Source: Trichobilharzia regenti (Eukaryota; Platyhelminthes; Trematoda; Strigeidida; Schistosomatidae). Taken from it: a DNA stretch of 64,000 nt. Shown here one piece after another: positions 22,051 through 32,544 of this stretch. Location of the stretch: contig OX235264.1 of NCBI GenBank assembly GCA_944472135.2, positions 124,587,809 to 124,651,808 of the forward strand. Direction: 5' to 3'. The notes under the pieces are model-generated. The model was not told the origin of the DNA, did not search any database, and saw only the letters and a list, made by a program, of their open reading frames with translations. Each line of letters opens with the position of its first letter. The first letter of the stretch is position 1. The translations under genes were made by a program, and so were the position numbers.

Positions 22051-23465
22051 AAAGTTCCGGTTTAGTCGATCTTATTGTGGCCAAACTTGGATGGATGATT
22101 CTTCTTCTCACCAAGAGTGCTCCTTCCCCTTAACCCTCTTGGTTTTTTCCTTTTCTTTGCTTATTATTACAGTTATTATTATTATCGTCATAATTTATAC
22201 CCTTCATGCAAACATTCTCTCAATACTATCGAATTTTTCATTTATACTATCCAGACGTATTATTATAAGTGATATTATCTCTCTTCTCAATATATGCCTC
22301 CACCTGTTTCATTTAACAGATTCGTTATCTCACTATGAACCTCTCATTCCAGTCTTACAATCTCCTGTTCAAGACAGACCACTTTGTACTAGCCACTCAC
22401 CTGACACCTTTTATAACCTTGAACTCACTGACTTGTCAGTTTTCCTACCCCACACTCTACAATTACCGTCTCCCATTTCACCGAAATGGAGATGATGAAG
22501 ATTCCTAGCCAACATCAACAACACCAACAGACCACAATAAGCGTAAATGGAAGAACCTGAAAGAAACAACCTCCTTCACCTACCTGGGAAGCATCGTCTC
22601 AACTACAGGCGGAACTGACGAGGACATCAAAGCCAGAATCGGAAAAGCAAGACAAGCTTTCATTAATCTCAAATCTGTGTGGAGGTCAACAGCAATCAGC
22701 ATCAAAAATAAGATCCGGATTTTCAACTCCAATGTGAAGTCAGTGCTACTATACGGATCAGAGACTTGGCGAGTCATAAAGAGCATCTCAAACAAACTTC
22801 AAACCTTCATTAACAACTGTCTCCGCTCAATACTCAAGATCAGATGGCCAGAAAAGATCAGCAACAGGGATCTCTGGAGCAAACCAATCAGGAACCGATT
22901 GTGAAACAAATAGGCAGAAAGAAATGGAGATGGATTGGCCATACGCTGAGGAAACCATCAAGTGACATCACTAGACAAGCCCTCGAGTGGAACCCGAAAG
23001 GGAGGCGGCGAGTTGGTCGTCAGTGTGAGGGTGACTTGGAGGAGGTCATGCGAGGAGGAGATGAAAGCATGTGGACAGACCTGGAGCAGGGTGAAAAAGT
23101 TGTCAGAAAACCGAAGTCAATGGAGGTGCGCAGCTGAAGCCCTATGTTCCTCTAGGAACTAAAGGATACAATAATAATAATAATTTCACCGAAATATTTT
23201 GCAATCGATTTCAGCCTAGCACGACGTTAATCACACAAATACGACTATTTATTTTGACACCCTATAGCTAATTTGTTATTCTCTAAGTTATAAAAAATGT
23301 ATCCACCGCATAACTGGCCAATATTACTGTAAAGAAAACAAAAAGTATTAAATTTTATCATTGTAAGAACCTGAAGAGGAGAACTTATCGAAAAAAACAT
23401 TCTTCGTTCAGATTGACTTTTAATTCATAATATGGGAATATTTCACACTATCAAATTTGATGATG
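22050..23465 (+). mobile_element. PLE family 2, right arm, split by an SR2-like insertion
   Basis: Plus-strand PLE-2 3' part: a trace of the C-terminus, CCAAACTTGGATGG, the CACCAAGAGTGCTCCTTCCC block, and 'gacctctcattccagtctta' type sequence. The uninterrupted homologue at 48720-48800 shows that 22488-23182 is an insertion. After it, PLE-2 resumes with 'attttgcaatcgatttcagc' and ends in the pseudo-LTR (CCTGAAGAGGAGAAC at 23371) near 23460. Confidence 0.8.
22475..23195 (+). mobile_element. SR2/RTE-like insertion with 13-bp target duplication
   Basis: The body is 22488-23182, flanked by the direct repeat ATTTCACCGAAAT at 22475-22487 and 23183-23195. It encodes the RTE C-terminus in broken frames: RIFNSNVKSVLLYGSETWRV, KLQTFINNCLRSILKIRWPE, GRKKWRWIGHTLRKPSSDIT, RQALEWNPKGRRRVGRQ, and ends ALCSSRN, then a (AATA/ATA)n tail. 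It is 5'-truncated. Better preserved than the other SR2-like copies, so it is probably among the youngest insertions in the window. Confidence 0.88.
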
Positions 23466-23789
23466 GATTCATCAAATTCTGGTAGAACTCGTCAACCGAA
23501 GACTGTACGTACACGGATACATATCAGCTTTTTAAATTACATTGAGAGATATAAGACTGATAAGCAAATAAACTACATTGAAGTAGTCGTACAAAAAGAC
23601 ACGTGCGAATATTTTCCAGGTCATGTTCAAATACATAAGGGGAGAGAGTATAAGAGATTAAAACTAAGATAAAATGCATTACGCTTCAATTACATCACAA
23701 TTCGTCATTAGAGAATATAACAAGAATTACAAATAGAGTAATAATATCAACAGTAGTAGTTATAGGAATTCATTCATTCACACATTCAA

Positions 23790-24445
23790 ACAGATACTTG
23801 GACTTCCGATCATCCCATCCCATGTCAGTAAAAATAGGATTGGTGAAATGCTTAAGTAATAGGGCACAAAAACTAAGTAGTACCAATGAAGATCCAAGAC
23901 AGGAAGTGATACACATAAAAGAAGCCTTGAAACTTAATAATTACCCTGATACATTGGTTAGGAAATATGCAAAGAAATGTAAAAATAAAATAAATAATGA
24001 TATTAGTGATAGTGATAATAATATGATAATAATATTATTATTATCAATGACAGCACCAAGAATAAGGATCCTAAATCATCAGTAGTAATTCCATACAAAG
24101 GAAGGAACCTCGGAAGCCTTACGCAGAATTCTTAACAAGGTACGAATAAAAGTGACATTCAAACCCACAAACTCAATTAGAAACAAGCTTTGTCGGTCAA
24201 AGGATCCTTTAGAGCCTTTCAAACAAAACAATTTAGTTTATCTAATACCCTGCCCGACTGCAATGATTGTCAGGTCAAATACGTAGGTCAAACTAGTAGA
24301 ACAGGGGCAGTCAGACTAGCTGAACATAAAAACTTCGCAAAATCTAGATTGGTTGACCCAAATAAGATAAGAAATCTAGAGAATAGTCCAGGTATAATAC
24401 TACATCCAGTCACACACAACCATACAATAGGGTGTATGGGATAGG
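23790..24445 (+). pseudogene. Penelope-like element tail, subfamily with QTSR core
   Basis: The first frame gives HPMSVKIGLVKCLSNRAQKL and IKEALKLNNYPDTLVRKYAK, the RT-to-endonuclease connector of PLEs. After frameshifts, VVIPYKGRNLG and then CNDCQVKYVGQTSRTGAVRL with AEHK follow: the GIY-YIG core with its Cys-x-x-Cys and Arg. A TAATAATATT run interrupts the connector. It ends near 24445 without the normal 'EAxAI' tail. Confidence 0.65.
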
Positions 24446-24648
24446 ATGACAGTTTTAAAATCTAATGTAAAAGCTGGATGGGGGAGAGATTGATAACAGA
24501 AGCCTTGTTTATCGAATCAACTGAGAAAAAATATGTGTAATAGGAATGATAAAACACCTGTCCAGTCGGATATCTGGAAAATTCTACTCCCCCTATGACG
24601 ACAAACAGGACAAGACAAATAAAACTATAAAACTGAAGTTTTGAAGTT

Positions 24649-25311
24649 GTGTGCTGTTCACCCTGTTTGGTGAAAAACAGTTCATCTAACAGGGTGAACA
24701 GGGTCGAAGAAGAATTAGTTTTCGTCGAGAAATGCCTAAGGGAAAATGGATACCCTAAGGGATTTATTCAGAAGTACAGCAGAGAAAAAGATGAGAAAGA
24801 AAAGCATCCAAGTGTAGAAAAGAAAAAAGTGTTTATCTGTCTACCATACAAAGGAGATGCAGTGTCACAAAAGATTGACAAAAGACTGAAAGGTGCAATA
24901 AATAGAAGCTTCCCGGCAGCAAAACTCATAACAGTATACAGCACCACTCCTTCTTTAATCCACTCAAAACTGGATAAATACCCTGCTGATGTCACCTCCA
25001 ACTGCGTTTATGAATTCACGTGCACTTGCGGGAGCAAGTACATTGGAAGGACAGAAAGAAGGGCTTCTATCCGGTTTTCTGAACATATTCCCCAAAACCT
25101 GTGCCTGAAAGGAAGCAGATATTCCCAGAGTGCAATTACCAGACACATTATTGATACCGGACATCTCGTAGAGATTTCTAAGTCCTTCAAAATATTGAAT
25201 AGACAAAGGACAGCAAATTTACTACGATTTGCCGAAGCAATCTCAATCAAAAGTCTTAAACCAGACTTATGCATACAGAAAGAGAGTGTGATTAACCTCT
25301 CACTCCCTTAG
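24649..25311 (+). CDS. Penelope-like element C-terminal ORF, GIY-YIG endonuclease
   Basis: Uninterrupted 220-residue frame. Residues about 20-45 carry VEKCLRENGYPKGFIQKYS, the connector; 61-69 VFICLPYKG, the 'lPYKGd' box; 85-100 the RSFPAAKLITVYST segment; 121-138 YEFTCTCGSKYIGRTERR, with Cys-x-Cys and the GIY-YIG-like YIGR; Arg142 and His146; 'ITRHIIDTGHLVEI'; and FAEAISIKSLKPDLCIQ before the stop. This is the endonuclease domain of a Penelope-like retroelement. The start Met is arbitrary, since the connector enters from upstream. No RT lies upstream, so this is a 5'-truncated copy whose remaining frame happens to be intact. Confidence 0.8.
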   Translation: MCCSPCLVKNSSSNRVNRVEEELVFVEKCLRENGYPKGFIQKYSREKDEKEKHPSVEKKKVFICLPYKGDAVSQKIDKRLKGAINRSFPAAKLITVYSTTPSLIHSKLDKYPADVTSNCVYEFTCTCGSKYIGRTERRASIRFSEHIPQNLCLKGSRYSQSAITRHIIDTGHLVEISKSFKILNRQRTANLLRFAEAISIKSLKPDLCIQKESVINLSLP

Positions 25312-25314
25312 TAA

Positions 25315-26375
25315 CAAAATTTTGATTTTGATTAGTCATCTAATTCAGTGATCTCAACTCACTGAACAAATCTTAATCTCATAAACTGTAACCGTTTTTG
25401 TTTCTTCAGTTGCTATGCGAACCTAAAAGCTAACACTGTTCTGTTAATCAATTTTTTCTGTTTTCTGTCTTACCCCTCCCCCTCTTTTCAACTTTAAAAG
25501 CGTATAAATTGATGATGAAAACTTAAACTAAAAACATTGTAATGCTTTCATTTAGATGCGTCAATTTTATAGTATCTCTTTTCTACCACCACTCGAACAT
25601 TAAAGTATGTTATTATCATCTATATAACCATTGTAATTTCAGGTAGTCTGCAGCCAATGAGAACCTGTGAAATAGAATAATATGGAATTACTGACTATTA
25701 CAGTGCCCAAGTTTTACACATATATTAAATTAGGTGCAACAATACAACAAATGCTGAAAATTCCATTCTATATTTTTGAGAATAAAGCAAACCATCAATT
25801 TTATTATTATGTCGTAGAATTCCTAGCATAAAATCTTATATATAACTCCATCTGGTCCCATCTATCTGATGAAGTGCAATCAGAGAGTTATGTATAAAGA
25901 AGGTTTTCAGAATCTCTGACAAGGTGATATTCTCGTCAGTTTCTGCCATGAGTTCAAGTATCTAGCTGTATAGTCCAGAATGTAACATTAACCCAACGCG
26001 TGCAAATACACATATACAGTAAAAAAAAATGATTCATTACAATGTATGTATGACCTGTCTTGCATTAAAACGAACCATCAACAACAACAACAATAAAGGA
26101 CACGTCATCAATAGTACTATTATAACTCTGAGGATCTCTGAGGATTACTCTGTCACGTAATAAAGTCATAAATTTGAAAAAAGATGGTAATAATAAGTAG
26201 ATATCATATCTTCTTCCCCTCTCTCGCTCATCCTGTTCTTCCCTTTTTGACCCTCTTCAATTAAATAATGACTATAATTAAGCGATGAAGGTTAGTCATT
26301 TATCGATGCGTCAAGTGAATGGTAGAATTGATAAAATAATGAAGCTAACAACATCAATAATTAAATTAATAAATA
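25315..26375. other. PLE 3' flank and spacer
   Basis: About 200 bp of T-rich sequence after the stop is probably the PLE 3' UTR. Beyond it no gene or clear repeat is seen apart from short CAA and ATAA runs. Confidence 0.4.
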
Positions 26376-26785
26376 CTTTCAGGATTTAATCGTGAGCTAA
26401 TATCAATTAGAGAACTATTGGAATCCCAGACACAAGGATTACTAGAAACCCAGCTGTTTCGTCCGTCTAGTTTGGGATTCTTCACTGGTACACATCCGTC
26501 ACGGGATTCAAACCCACGGCCTTCAAGTTACAAGGCAGGCAAGCTCATAAACCATTAAATCATTAGGACCGAACTCAATGGCGAACCGATGAAATCTAAG
26601 TCTTGCAAATTCACCACATAGCGCCACCAGTAGCCCGTGGTATTGGTGGCAAGTATTCCTCATCACACCCGACCTGTTTGTGGACCCCACCAGTCACGAC
26701 TTCCCAATGGAACCCAAGCAACTACCTACCTGAATAAGACAAATCGTTAGTGAGCATGAGACTGATACTCAAGTGTTGGTGGTTT
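26375..26785 (-). mobile_element. SINE-1, nearly full length
   Basis: Antisense: 'cgtgagctaatatcaattag' (tail), TTTGGGATTCTTCACTGGTA, box B relic GATTCAAACCCACG, 'ttacaaggcaggcaagctca', and the head CGTTAGTGAGCATGAGACTG. Confidence 0.7.
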
Positions 26786-26789
26786 GTGG

Positions 26790-27985
26790 TTATTTTATTG
26801 GTCACATGTCAAGAGCTGCAAAACCCGTCCACTATCCCACTTGTAAGTTGTGAATTTCACATATAAGACCATCCTTATCACACAGAACGCTGACGAGCCG
26901 GCCCAATAGGGCATGGCTGAATATCGTCTTTTACAAAGACTTCTAGTCCTACCTGATGACATGCAAAAAGGGCAGAAGTGGGAATACAGGTGGAGAGTGT
27001 TGACAGTCGTCAGATAATATGGACTAAGACCATTTCTCACGTGAGTTAAGATGTCTGTCGACTATGATATTAACCAGCCGACTAAGTGACACGCCACTTG
27101 CCCTACTGAAAACCATCATTACCCTTCGCAATATGAAACAGTCATATTTGAGTACAAGACCAGGAAAGACTAGTTGGCGGGGGAGGGGGTGTTCGCAGTA
27201 AAGAGCAAGAGGTAAGATGGAAGGGTCAAGGAATACTAAAAGAAAAGGTTGAGTAATTCCAGACTGCCTTAACTTCAAAAAACCATAACAAGGTATATAA
27301 TGCTTGACTTATTCTCTATGTCAGTATCCTCTAAGCTACAAGCATTCTCTGAAATAATACGTTCATTAAGATCAGGTCTATTCATGAAGGTGAAATTAAC
27401 TCTCTAACAGCTTGAAAGATTTATCTGACGTAATACCACTTAGTTTAGACTACTGGCTAATGTCTGACGGAAAGTAATTCAATCTGGAACAGTTAGCTCT
27501 GGAAGGAATTAGCAACCAGAAAATAAGACCGTGAGCATATCTAACAGAGTTGATTTCTTTCGAAGGAGGTAACTCATGTAAAAGGAAAGAAAAATGAGGA
27601 AATTCGTGAACATCACCTTGAAGGACACTGGGTTCAGTAAACAAGGAAGAGAGAAATTCGCCTTTATATGCGGTATACTGCTTTCTGATTGAGAATTAAC
27701 ATTGCGACCAATTAACAGTCCAGTACTCAGTTGGTGTCGTGCAATGCTTATTTAACAAATGACATCTAAGAAGAGAGAGAGAGAGAAATGCGGATGTTTA
27801 GTCGAGGAAAGAACAGTGAACACACCTAACTACCTCGTAAAAGCAGAAAACAACGTTATGATGGACGGCAGGAGCAGTCCGAATTGTCATACACACTTCA
27901 TGGACTGATGTCATGCTCTCATTTGACTACACCTAATTCATTGGCCAACGTGATTTTATGTTAAGGGACACTTCTTGATGTGAGG
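26790..27985 (-). pseudogene. CR1/SR1-like non-LTR retrotransposon relic
   Basis: The minus strand carries pieces of an RT ORF: TEPSVLQGDVHEFPHFSFLL (the 'GxPQGsvlsPlLFsl' region), VRYAHG in the place of the FADD box, then 'PSILPLALYCEHPLP' and RASGVSLSRLVNIIVDRHLN, and a tail 'TVNTLHLYSHFCPFCMSSGRTRSL'. The same series, less diverged, occurs on the plus strand at 32545-34640. Stops and a lost catalytic Asp pair show that it is dead. Confidence 0.6.
27768..27788. repeat. (GA)n run
   Basis: Short GAGA microsatellite. Confidence 0.8.
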
Positions 27986-28059
27986 ATGATGTCCTTCATA
28001 CATTTATTCCCCTTTACGAACTTAAACAAAGCAGAAACAATAATTATTTTTTATTTTTG

Positions 28060-28235
28060 ATTAGAGCTTGATTCACACTGCATTTTTGGTACTAGTATGG
28101 AATTTTCAGCATGGATATCGGTAGTCCGAAATTTTAGGCCGAGCATAGATATCACGTGTGCGTCGGCAGGGGATCGAACCTCGGACCATGTGCATGGTCG
28201 GCGAGAGTCCTAACCACTGTGCCACCGATGCACAG
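28060..28235 (-). mobile_element. SINE-2 copy 2
   Basis: Minus strand: a tRNA-like head with GGCACAGTGGTTAGGACTCT (box A) and GAGGTTCGATCCCC (box B), then the 'atatctatgctcggcctaaa' body. It starts TGCATCGG and closes with CCGACGCA, which would pair as an acceptor-like stem with one change. Confidence 0.8.
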
Positions 28236-28239
28236 AATA

Positions 28240-28791
28240 ACAGTATGAAGCCATCATTCATGTTAGTGTGATTCTCTTCAACTGCTGACAACCTAATAGT
28301 TTATTATTTAATAAATGTACACAGAATTTTGTCATCTTTGCAAAGGGCTCAACATGATTTCGGTTAATAAAATCATAAGACAATATATAGTGCTCAGCAG
28401 TTCCACTTTTCTAGCTTCTGAAAATGGGGTCAAAGTTCAAACAAACCCTGTGGGATGGAAGAGTTAACAAATTTTAAAAAGTAGACGTTAAGTGATTTCA
28501 AATTGTCTTTACTTTTCAGTATAGAAGGTGTTTAGACGGAGTATTGTGTTTCTTAGAAAACGACAAGATATGGAATGATGAAAAATGGTTTGGGTGGATA
28601 GAACTATAACAAGATGTTTATTAACTGATTTCAATTGATAAGACATACATACGGATGTTCATTACAGTACAGGTTTTGTATTTCTCAATGAATGAAAAAG
28701 AACAAAACGATATCGTTGTTTCTACTGACGTTTTGCTATTTAATGCTAATTGCTTTCTCAAAGTATTATTAAACCGTAATTTACAAATTGG

Positions 28792-28829
<38 letters not shown>

Positions 28830-29060
28830 GATCTTGTTATCTTTATACTCCTTTGTGTTTAAATCTTGTAAAACATGGAGGAAATTGATTGTTATATTGA
28901 AATAAATTTAATTTATTCACATTCATTCATTCATTCATTCGATTATTTATTTGACCACTTTTCGTTTTGACTATCATTTTTCCTTAAATTCTCCCCACTT
29001 CTCCACTTTTTTTTTCTATTCTCTAAAATTATTTCACATAAACCCTGAGAATAATTTATC
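28240..29060. other. Non-coding spacer
   Basis: AT-rich. (TA)n at 28795-28825 and a CATT run at 28920-28940. No gene was recognised. Confidence 0.5.
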
Positions 29061-29068
29061 AGTCTCAC

Positions 29069-29227
29069 TTGAAAAGAAGAAAAATAACCAACAAAATCGT
29101 AGTTATTACTACTACTATTATTATTAGAAGTAGTAGTAGTAGTAGAGAAGTTAGTTGGAGATGGTAGATGATAAGTAGTAGGTGATTCGTAGGCACGAGG
29201 GGTGGGGAAGCAACGGACACAGTCAGT
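29069..29227 (-). CDS. Candidate additional 159-nt exon (phase 0/0), unconfirmed
   Basis: Minus-strand segment of exactly 53 codons between an acceptor ending TAATATTGCAG and a donor GTGAGA at 29068. It has no stop and is in phase 0 on both sides, so it would fit between exons B and C. It encodes a Cys-containing start (TDCVRCFPTPRAYESP) and then a Ser/Thr/Asn run built on a TAC/TAG/TTA trinucleotide repeat. Against it: it would split the predicted helix SGITA-ALIQELE, and the repeat-like part could be non-coding. It may be an alternative exon or chance. Confidence 0.25.
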
Positions 29228-29629
29228 CTGCAATATTAGAAGTATGGATAAATGATACGAGAGGGGGGTGGGGATAAAAACGCAGAAACGGTAGAGTTCA
29301 GCAGTGCATGAATGAGTACGTTACAGTTTAGGACAAGATAAATAGATAAGTAAATGTATTCGTATTCATAAGAATAATAATAATATTGAGGACAAGGGAT
29401 AAAATGGTTGAAAAAAGGAATAATGAAATCTAATAGAATGGGAGAGAGAGAGAGAGCGAGGGGAACAAATCTCTCAGCAATAACTTTCCAAAAAGTAATT
29501 CTCTACCCTTTGTAAATAGATAAAAACTTTGTGTGTGTGTGTGTGTCCAAGAAGTGAGAAAGATGTTATGGAGATAATTGAATTTGGGAATGTAGAACTC
29601 TTTGTATGCATTGAATATGCAAAAAAACC

Positions 29630-29656
29630 ATTATATATATATATATATATATATAT
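29630..29656. repeat. (TA)n microsatellite
   Basis: TA repeat directly at the edge of a SINE-1 copy, probably its former tail or target. Confidence 0.9.
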
Positions 29657-30260
29657 GTCATTAAGCCCCTCAGACCCAACCCAACGGCCAGTCCACGAAC
29701 TCCAGCTTCTGCCAATTCGTGTTACACGCATAAGCCACAATCTTCAACCAGTATCACAGACGAGTGACTGTCCTCGTGCCTGTTGTGATGGATTCCACTA
29801 GTTACGACTACTCACTGGAATGACTCCAAGTAACTAACTTCTTGTATTTAAGGCAGTAACTAGTGAGCATCGAGCTAATTTCTGAAGAGTCTCAAACGAG
29901 GACGAAACAACTCCCCAGTAGCTCCTAAGGTTTATTTTCCAAACGTTTTTTAACCGACGTAACTGACAGTAACGAATTTAGTCGTGAACCGACATCATTT
30001 AGACAGGCCACTAAAACCAACCAAAGATCCCTGGATAAAAATATGTCGTCCTATTTTCAAGACTCTTCAACAGCTCGCACCCATGACGGATCAAACCTGT
30101 CAATCTTCAGATTACTAGGTCAACCTCGTTAATTATCCATCCAACCACTTGGGTTAGAATTCTTATCTCTGTCATTTTGTCATGCAACGCTACCCTACTC
30201 TACCCTACACTCTAGTTCGTCATTCATAGGGTCCACCGTGAGTCAAGGTGACATAGATGT
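29657..30260. mobile_element. Three SINE-1 fragments in alternating orientation
   Basis: 29657-29880 minus head region (ends AACTAGTGAGCATCGAGCTA), 29880-29960 plus centre (GAAGAGTCTCAAACGAGGAC then GAAACAACTCCCCAGTAG), 29980-30260 minus tail to head ('cgtgaaccgacatcatttag', TTTTCAAGACTCTTCAACAG). Confidence 0.65.
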
Positions 30261-30409
30261 TCCCCGAAAACACTGGTGAATGGAAATCTCTGTTACATGT
30301 ATAAGTCAAATGTTTCCTTGTCCAACATTCAGATATTTCTAGACTTTGATGAAGCTGACTGCCAATTTAAAAGCGAACTCACAGTTAAAATCAATTAATT
30401 ATTAGCGCA

Positions 30410-30520
30410 TCCTTCATAGACGTATCCCGGTTGTGTTCGGAATATGATGGGTCGGGTTTGAGGACAAATACTCGTCGAAGACATTGGCTAGTGGTCGCGC
30501 TTTTTCGTGAATCGGTAGAA
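30410..30520 (+). mobile_element. SINE-1 head fragment
   Basis: 'tactcgtcgaagacattggc' and 'tagtggtcgcgct' match the pre-tRNA head region of other SINE-1 copies. Confidence 0.4.
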
Positions 30521-30623
30521 TAATTACTCCAAAAACATATATCATTACTTTGTTATTTGTAGACGATTATAATTTAACACATTTTGTCATAAGCGTAAAA
30601 CAGTAAAAACAAAAACGACTTAC

Positions 30624-30817
30624 CGCTGTAATACCAGAACTTTCACCTAATCGTTTCAATGTTTCAATTTCAGCATCAATACGATCTAATTTAGCATTTA
30701 CTGCAGGATCACGATCAGTCCAATCAGTGTCAACAGATGTCATTGTACCATTTCTTAGTGTACCATCTCGACTATCTAATCCAACTGACTGTACACCTGT
30801 CATACGTTTTTCACGAC
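30624..30817 (-). CDS. Exon B of putative abLIM/Unc-115-like gene
   Basis: Minus-strand exon of 194 bp. The acceptor ends TTATAG and the donor is GTAAGT at 30623. It takes phase 1 from exon A (the split codon gives Arg) and ends in phase 0. It encodes REKRMTGVQSVG, a Thr/Asp/Arg-rich linker, and then NAKLDRIDAEIETLKRLGES followed by SGITA, a charged amphipathic helix. The ordered pattern (K-hydrophobic-D-x-E-hydrophobic, then SG-hydrophobic, continued by ALIQELEASK in the next exon) resembles the conserved 'ELSKxxSGLGKxxLKEE' helix that I recall in dematin and abLIM proteins. This is the best single clue to family membership. No stop or frameshift is seen. Confidence 0.72.
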
Positions 30818-30939
30818 CTATAATACAATTCAAACAGTAATATGAATTACATTTAGTATATATCAATATTATTATGGGATAAAATTAAGCTAAAATAATG
30901 TTATTATAGAGCCTAATATTTACCACTAATTTATACGGG

Positions 30940-31340
30940 GTATTGTATGAGTATTGCTCATTAATCTAGGGACGTTGAATTCTCAGTTCTCGATCAAGGA
31001 TCCTAACCTTGTTCCATCCATTCAGAATCGACTGATAGTTGCTGTCTTGTCATTGTGGTCGCGCTTGCATATCGCTATGATCCAGAGAGTTATAATGGCT
31101 GGCATAGATGTGACATCCGATTTGCTATCGATCAGTCAACGGTTTTACTACTCATCAGTTCATCCTGTCCTCTTTTATCACTGTGAGTGAGACATGGTAG
31201 CTATTGATAGTGGAAGACATGAAAAGACTGGCTAGCTGTCTTACGTCATAAGTGTCTGCGTTGTAATTCTCTTGTTGGGTGGTATGTGCAATAGGGTGAG
31301 TAATATTTAGGTGAAGCATCAGTCGAGATTATGAAGTTAC
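30940..31340 (+). pseudogene. SR3/Perere-3-like non-LTR retrotransposon, 3' fragment
   Basis: Broken frames give VRHGSY, VEDMKRLA, LRHKCLRC and RVSNI, the 'EDMKRLxVFDHRCLRxIA...RVSN' stretch typical of a second RTE-type family in schistosomes, different from the SR2-like copies. No intact frame. Confidence 0.5.
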
Positions 31341-31464
31341 ATAGAGAATCCTGCGACGAAATGAATGATGGCCTCATATTATTCGGCACAAACATTTATT
31401 GTTTCTCCTCGCCTTCAATTCATAAAGGGGAGTAAATGTGTGTAGAGCATGTCTGTTGGGCATT

Positions 31465-32510
31465 ATTATTTATATTATTATTGTTTCCTTTAATTCTTAG
31501 AGGAATATAGGGCTTCAGCCCCAACGTCTCCATTGCCTTCGGTTCACTGCTAAAGTTTTCACCTGGCTCCAGGTCTGATCACAAACTTTCATTTCCTCTT
31601 CACATGACTCCTCCAAGTCACCCTACACTGACGACCAACTCGCCGCTTCCCTTTCGGGTTCCACTCGAGGGTTGTCTAGTGATTTCACTTGATGGTTTCC
31701 TCAAATTGTGGCCAAACCAGCTCCATTTCTTCCTGCCTATTTGTTGCGCAATCGGTTCTTGCTGGGTTGGTTCATTGCCAGAGATCCCTGTCGCTGATCT
31801 TTTCTGACCGGCCAGTTGATCTTGAGTATTGAGCGGAGGCAGCTGTTGATGGTCTGAAGTTTGTTTGAGGTGCTCTTTATGACGCCCCAAGTCTCTTATC
31901 CGTATAGTGGCACTAACTTAACATCGAAGTTGAAAATCCGCATCTTACTTTCATTTTCATACTGAGTGCTGTTGACATCCATACAGACTTAAGAGTAATG
32001 AAAGCCTGCCTTGCTTTTCCGATTCTGGCTTTGATATACTCGTCAGTTCCGCCTGTAGTTGAAACGATGCTTCCCACGTCGGTGGGTAAAGGAGGTTGTT
32101 TCTTTCAGGTTCCTCCCACTTATGCTGATTGCTGTCTGGTGTTTTTGCTTTTGGTGTTGGCCAGGAATCTTCATCATCTCTGTTTTATCTATGTTCACCT
32201 GAAGTCCTATCTTTGATGCTTCTTCTGCCAGCTTATTGCTTTTTACTTGCATATCTTCCAGTTTGTAGGAAATCAGACATATATCATCGGCGAAGTCCAG
32301 ATCCTCCAAGTTTTTCATAAGGGTCCATTTTATGCTTTTTACTCGCTGCCCACTTCTGTCGCATTATCCAATCTACCGCAATCAGGAAAATCATTGGTAA
32401 TAGTAGGTAGCCTTGTCTTACTTCCGTCTTTATTGCGAAGGATTCCGTCAGTTTCCCGTCGTGTATTACTTAGCATGCGCGCTTTAAGACTGTCAAGCTA
32501 CATTTACCCA
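31465..32510 (-). pseudogene. SR2/RTE-like retrotransposon with intact FADD box
   Basis: Longest SR2-like copy in the window. From the right the minus strand reads KNLEDLDFADDICLISYKLE (palm motif with both catalytic Asp kept), KLAEEASKIGLQVNIDKTEM, a frameshifted 'LKETTSFTHRRG', RKKWSWFGHNLRKPSSEIT, 'RQPSSGTRKGSGELVVSVG', and a tail CCTCTAAGAATTAAAGGAAA with TAATAATATAAATAATAA. The GxxQG region upstream is truncated near 32510. Several frameshifts mean it cannot make protein. Confidence 0.8.
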
Positions 32511-32544
32511 ATTACATAAAACTCTTATTTCTGTTGAGTTTCTT

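Noticed and set aside
22043..22495. 150-codon plus-strand frame
   Set aside because: It begins inside the PLE-2 terminus, runs through its 3' UTR and is repeated at 48396-48782. Not conserved as protein.
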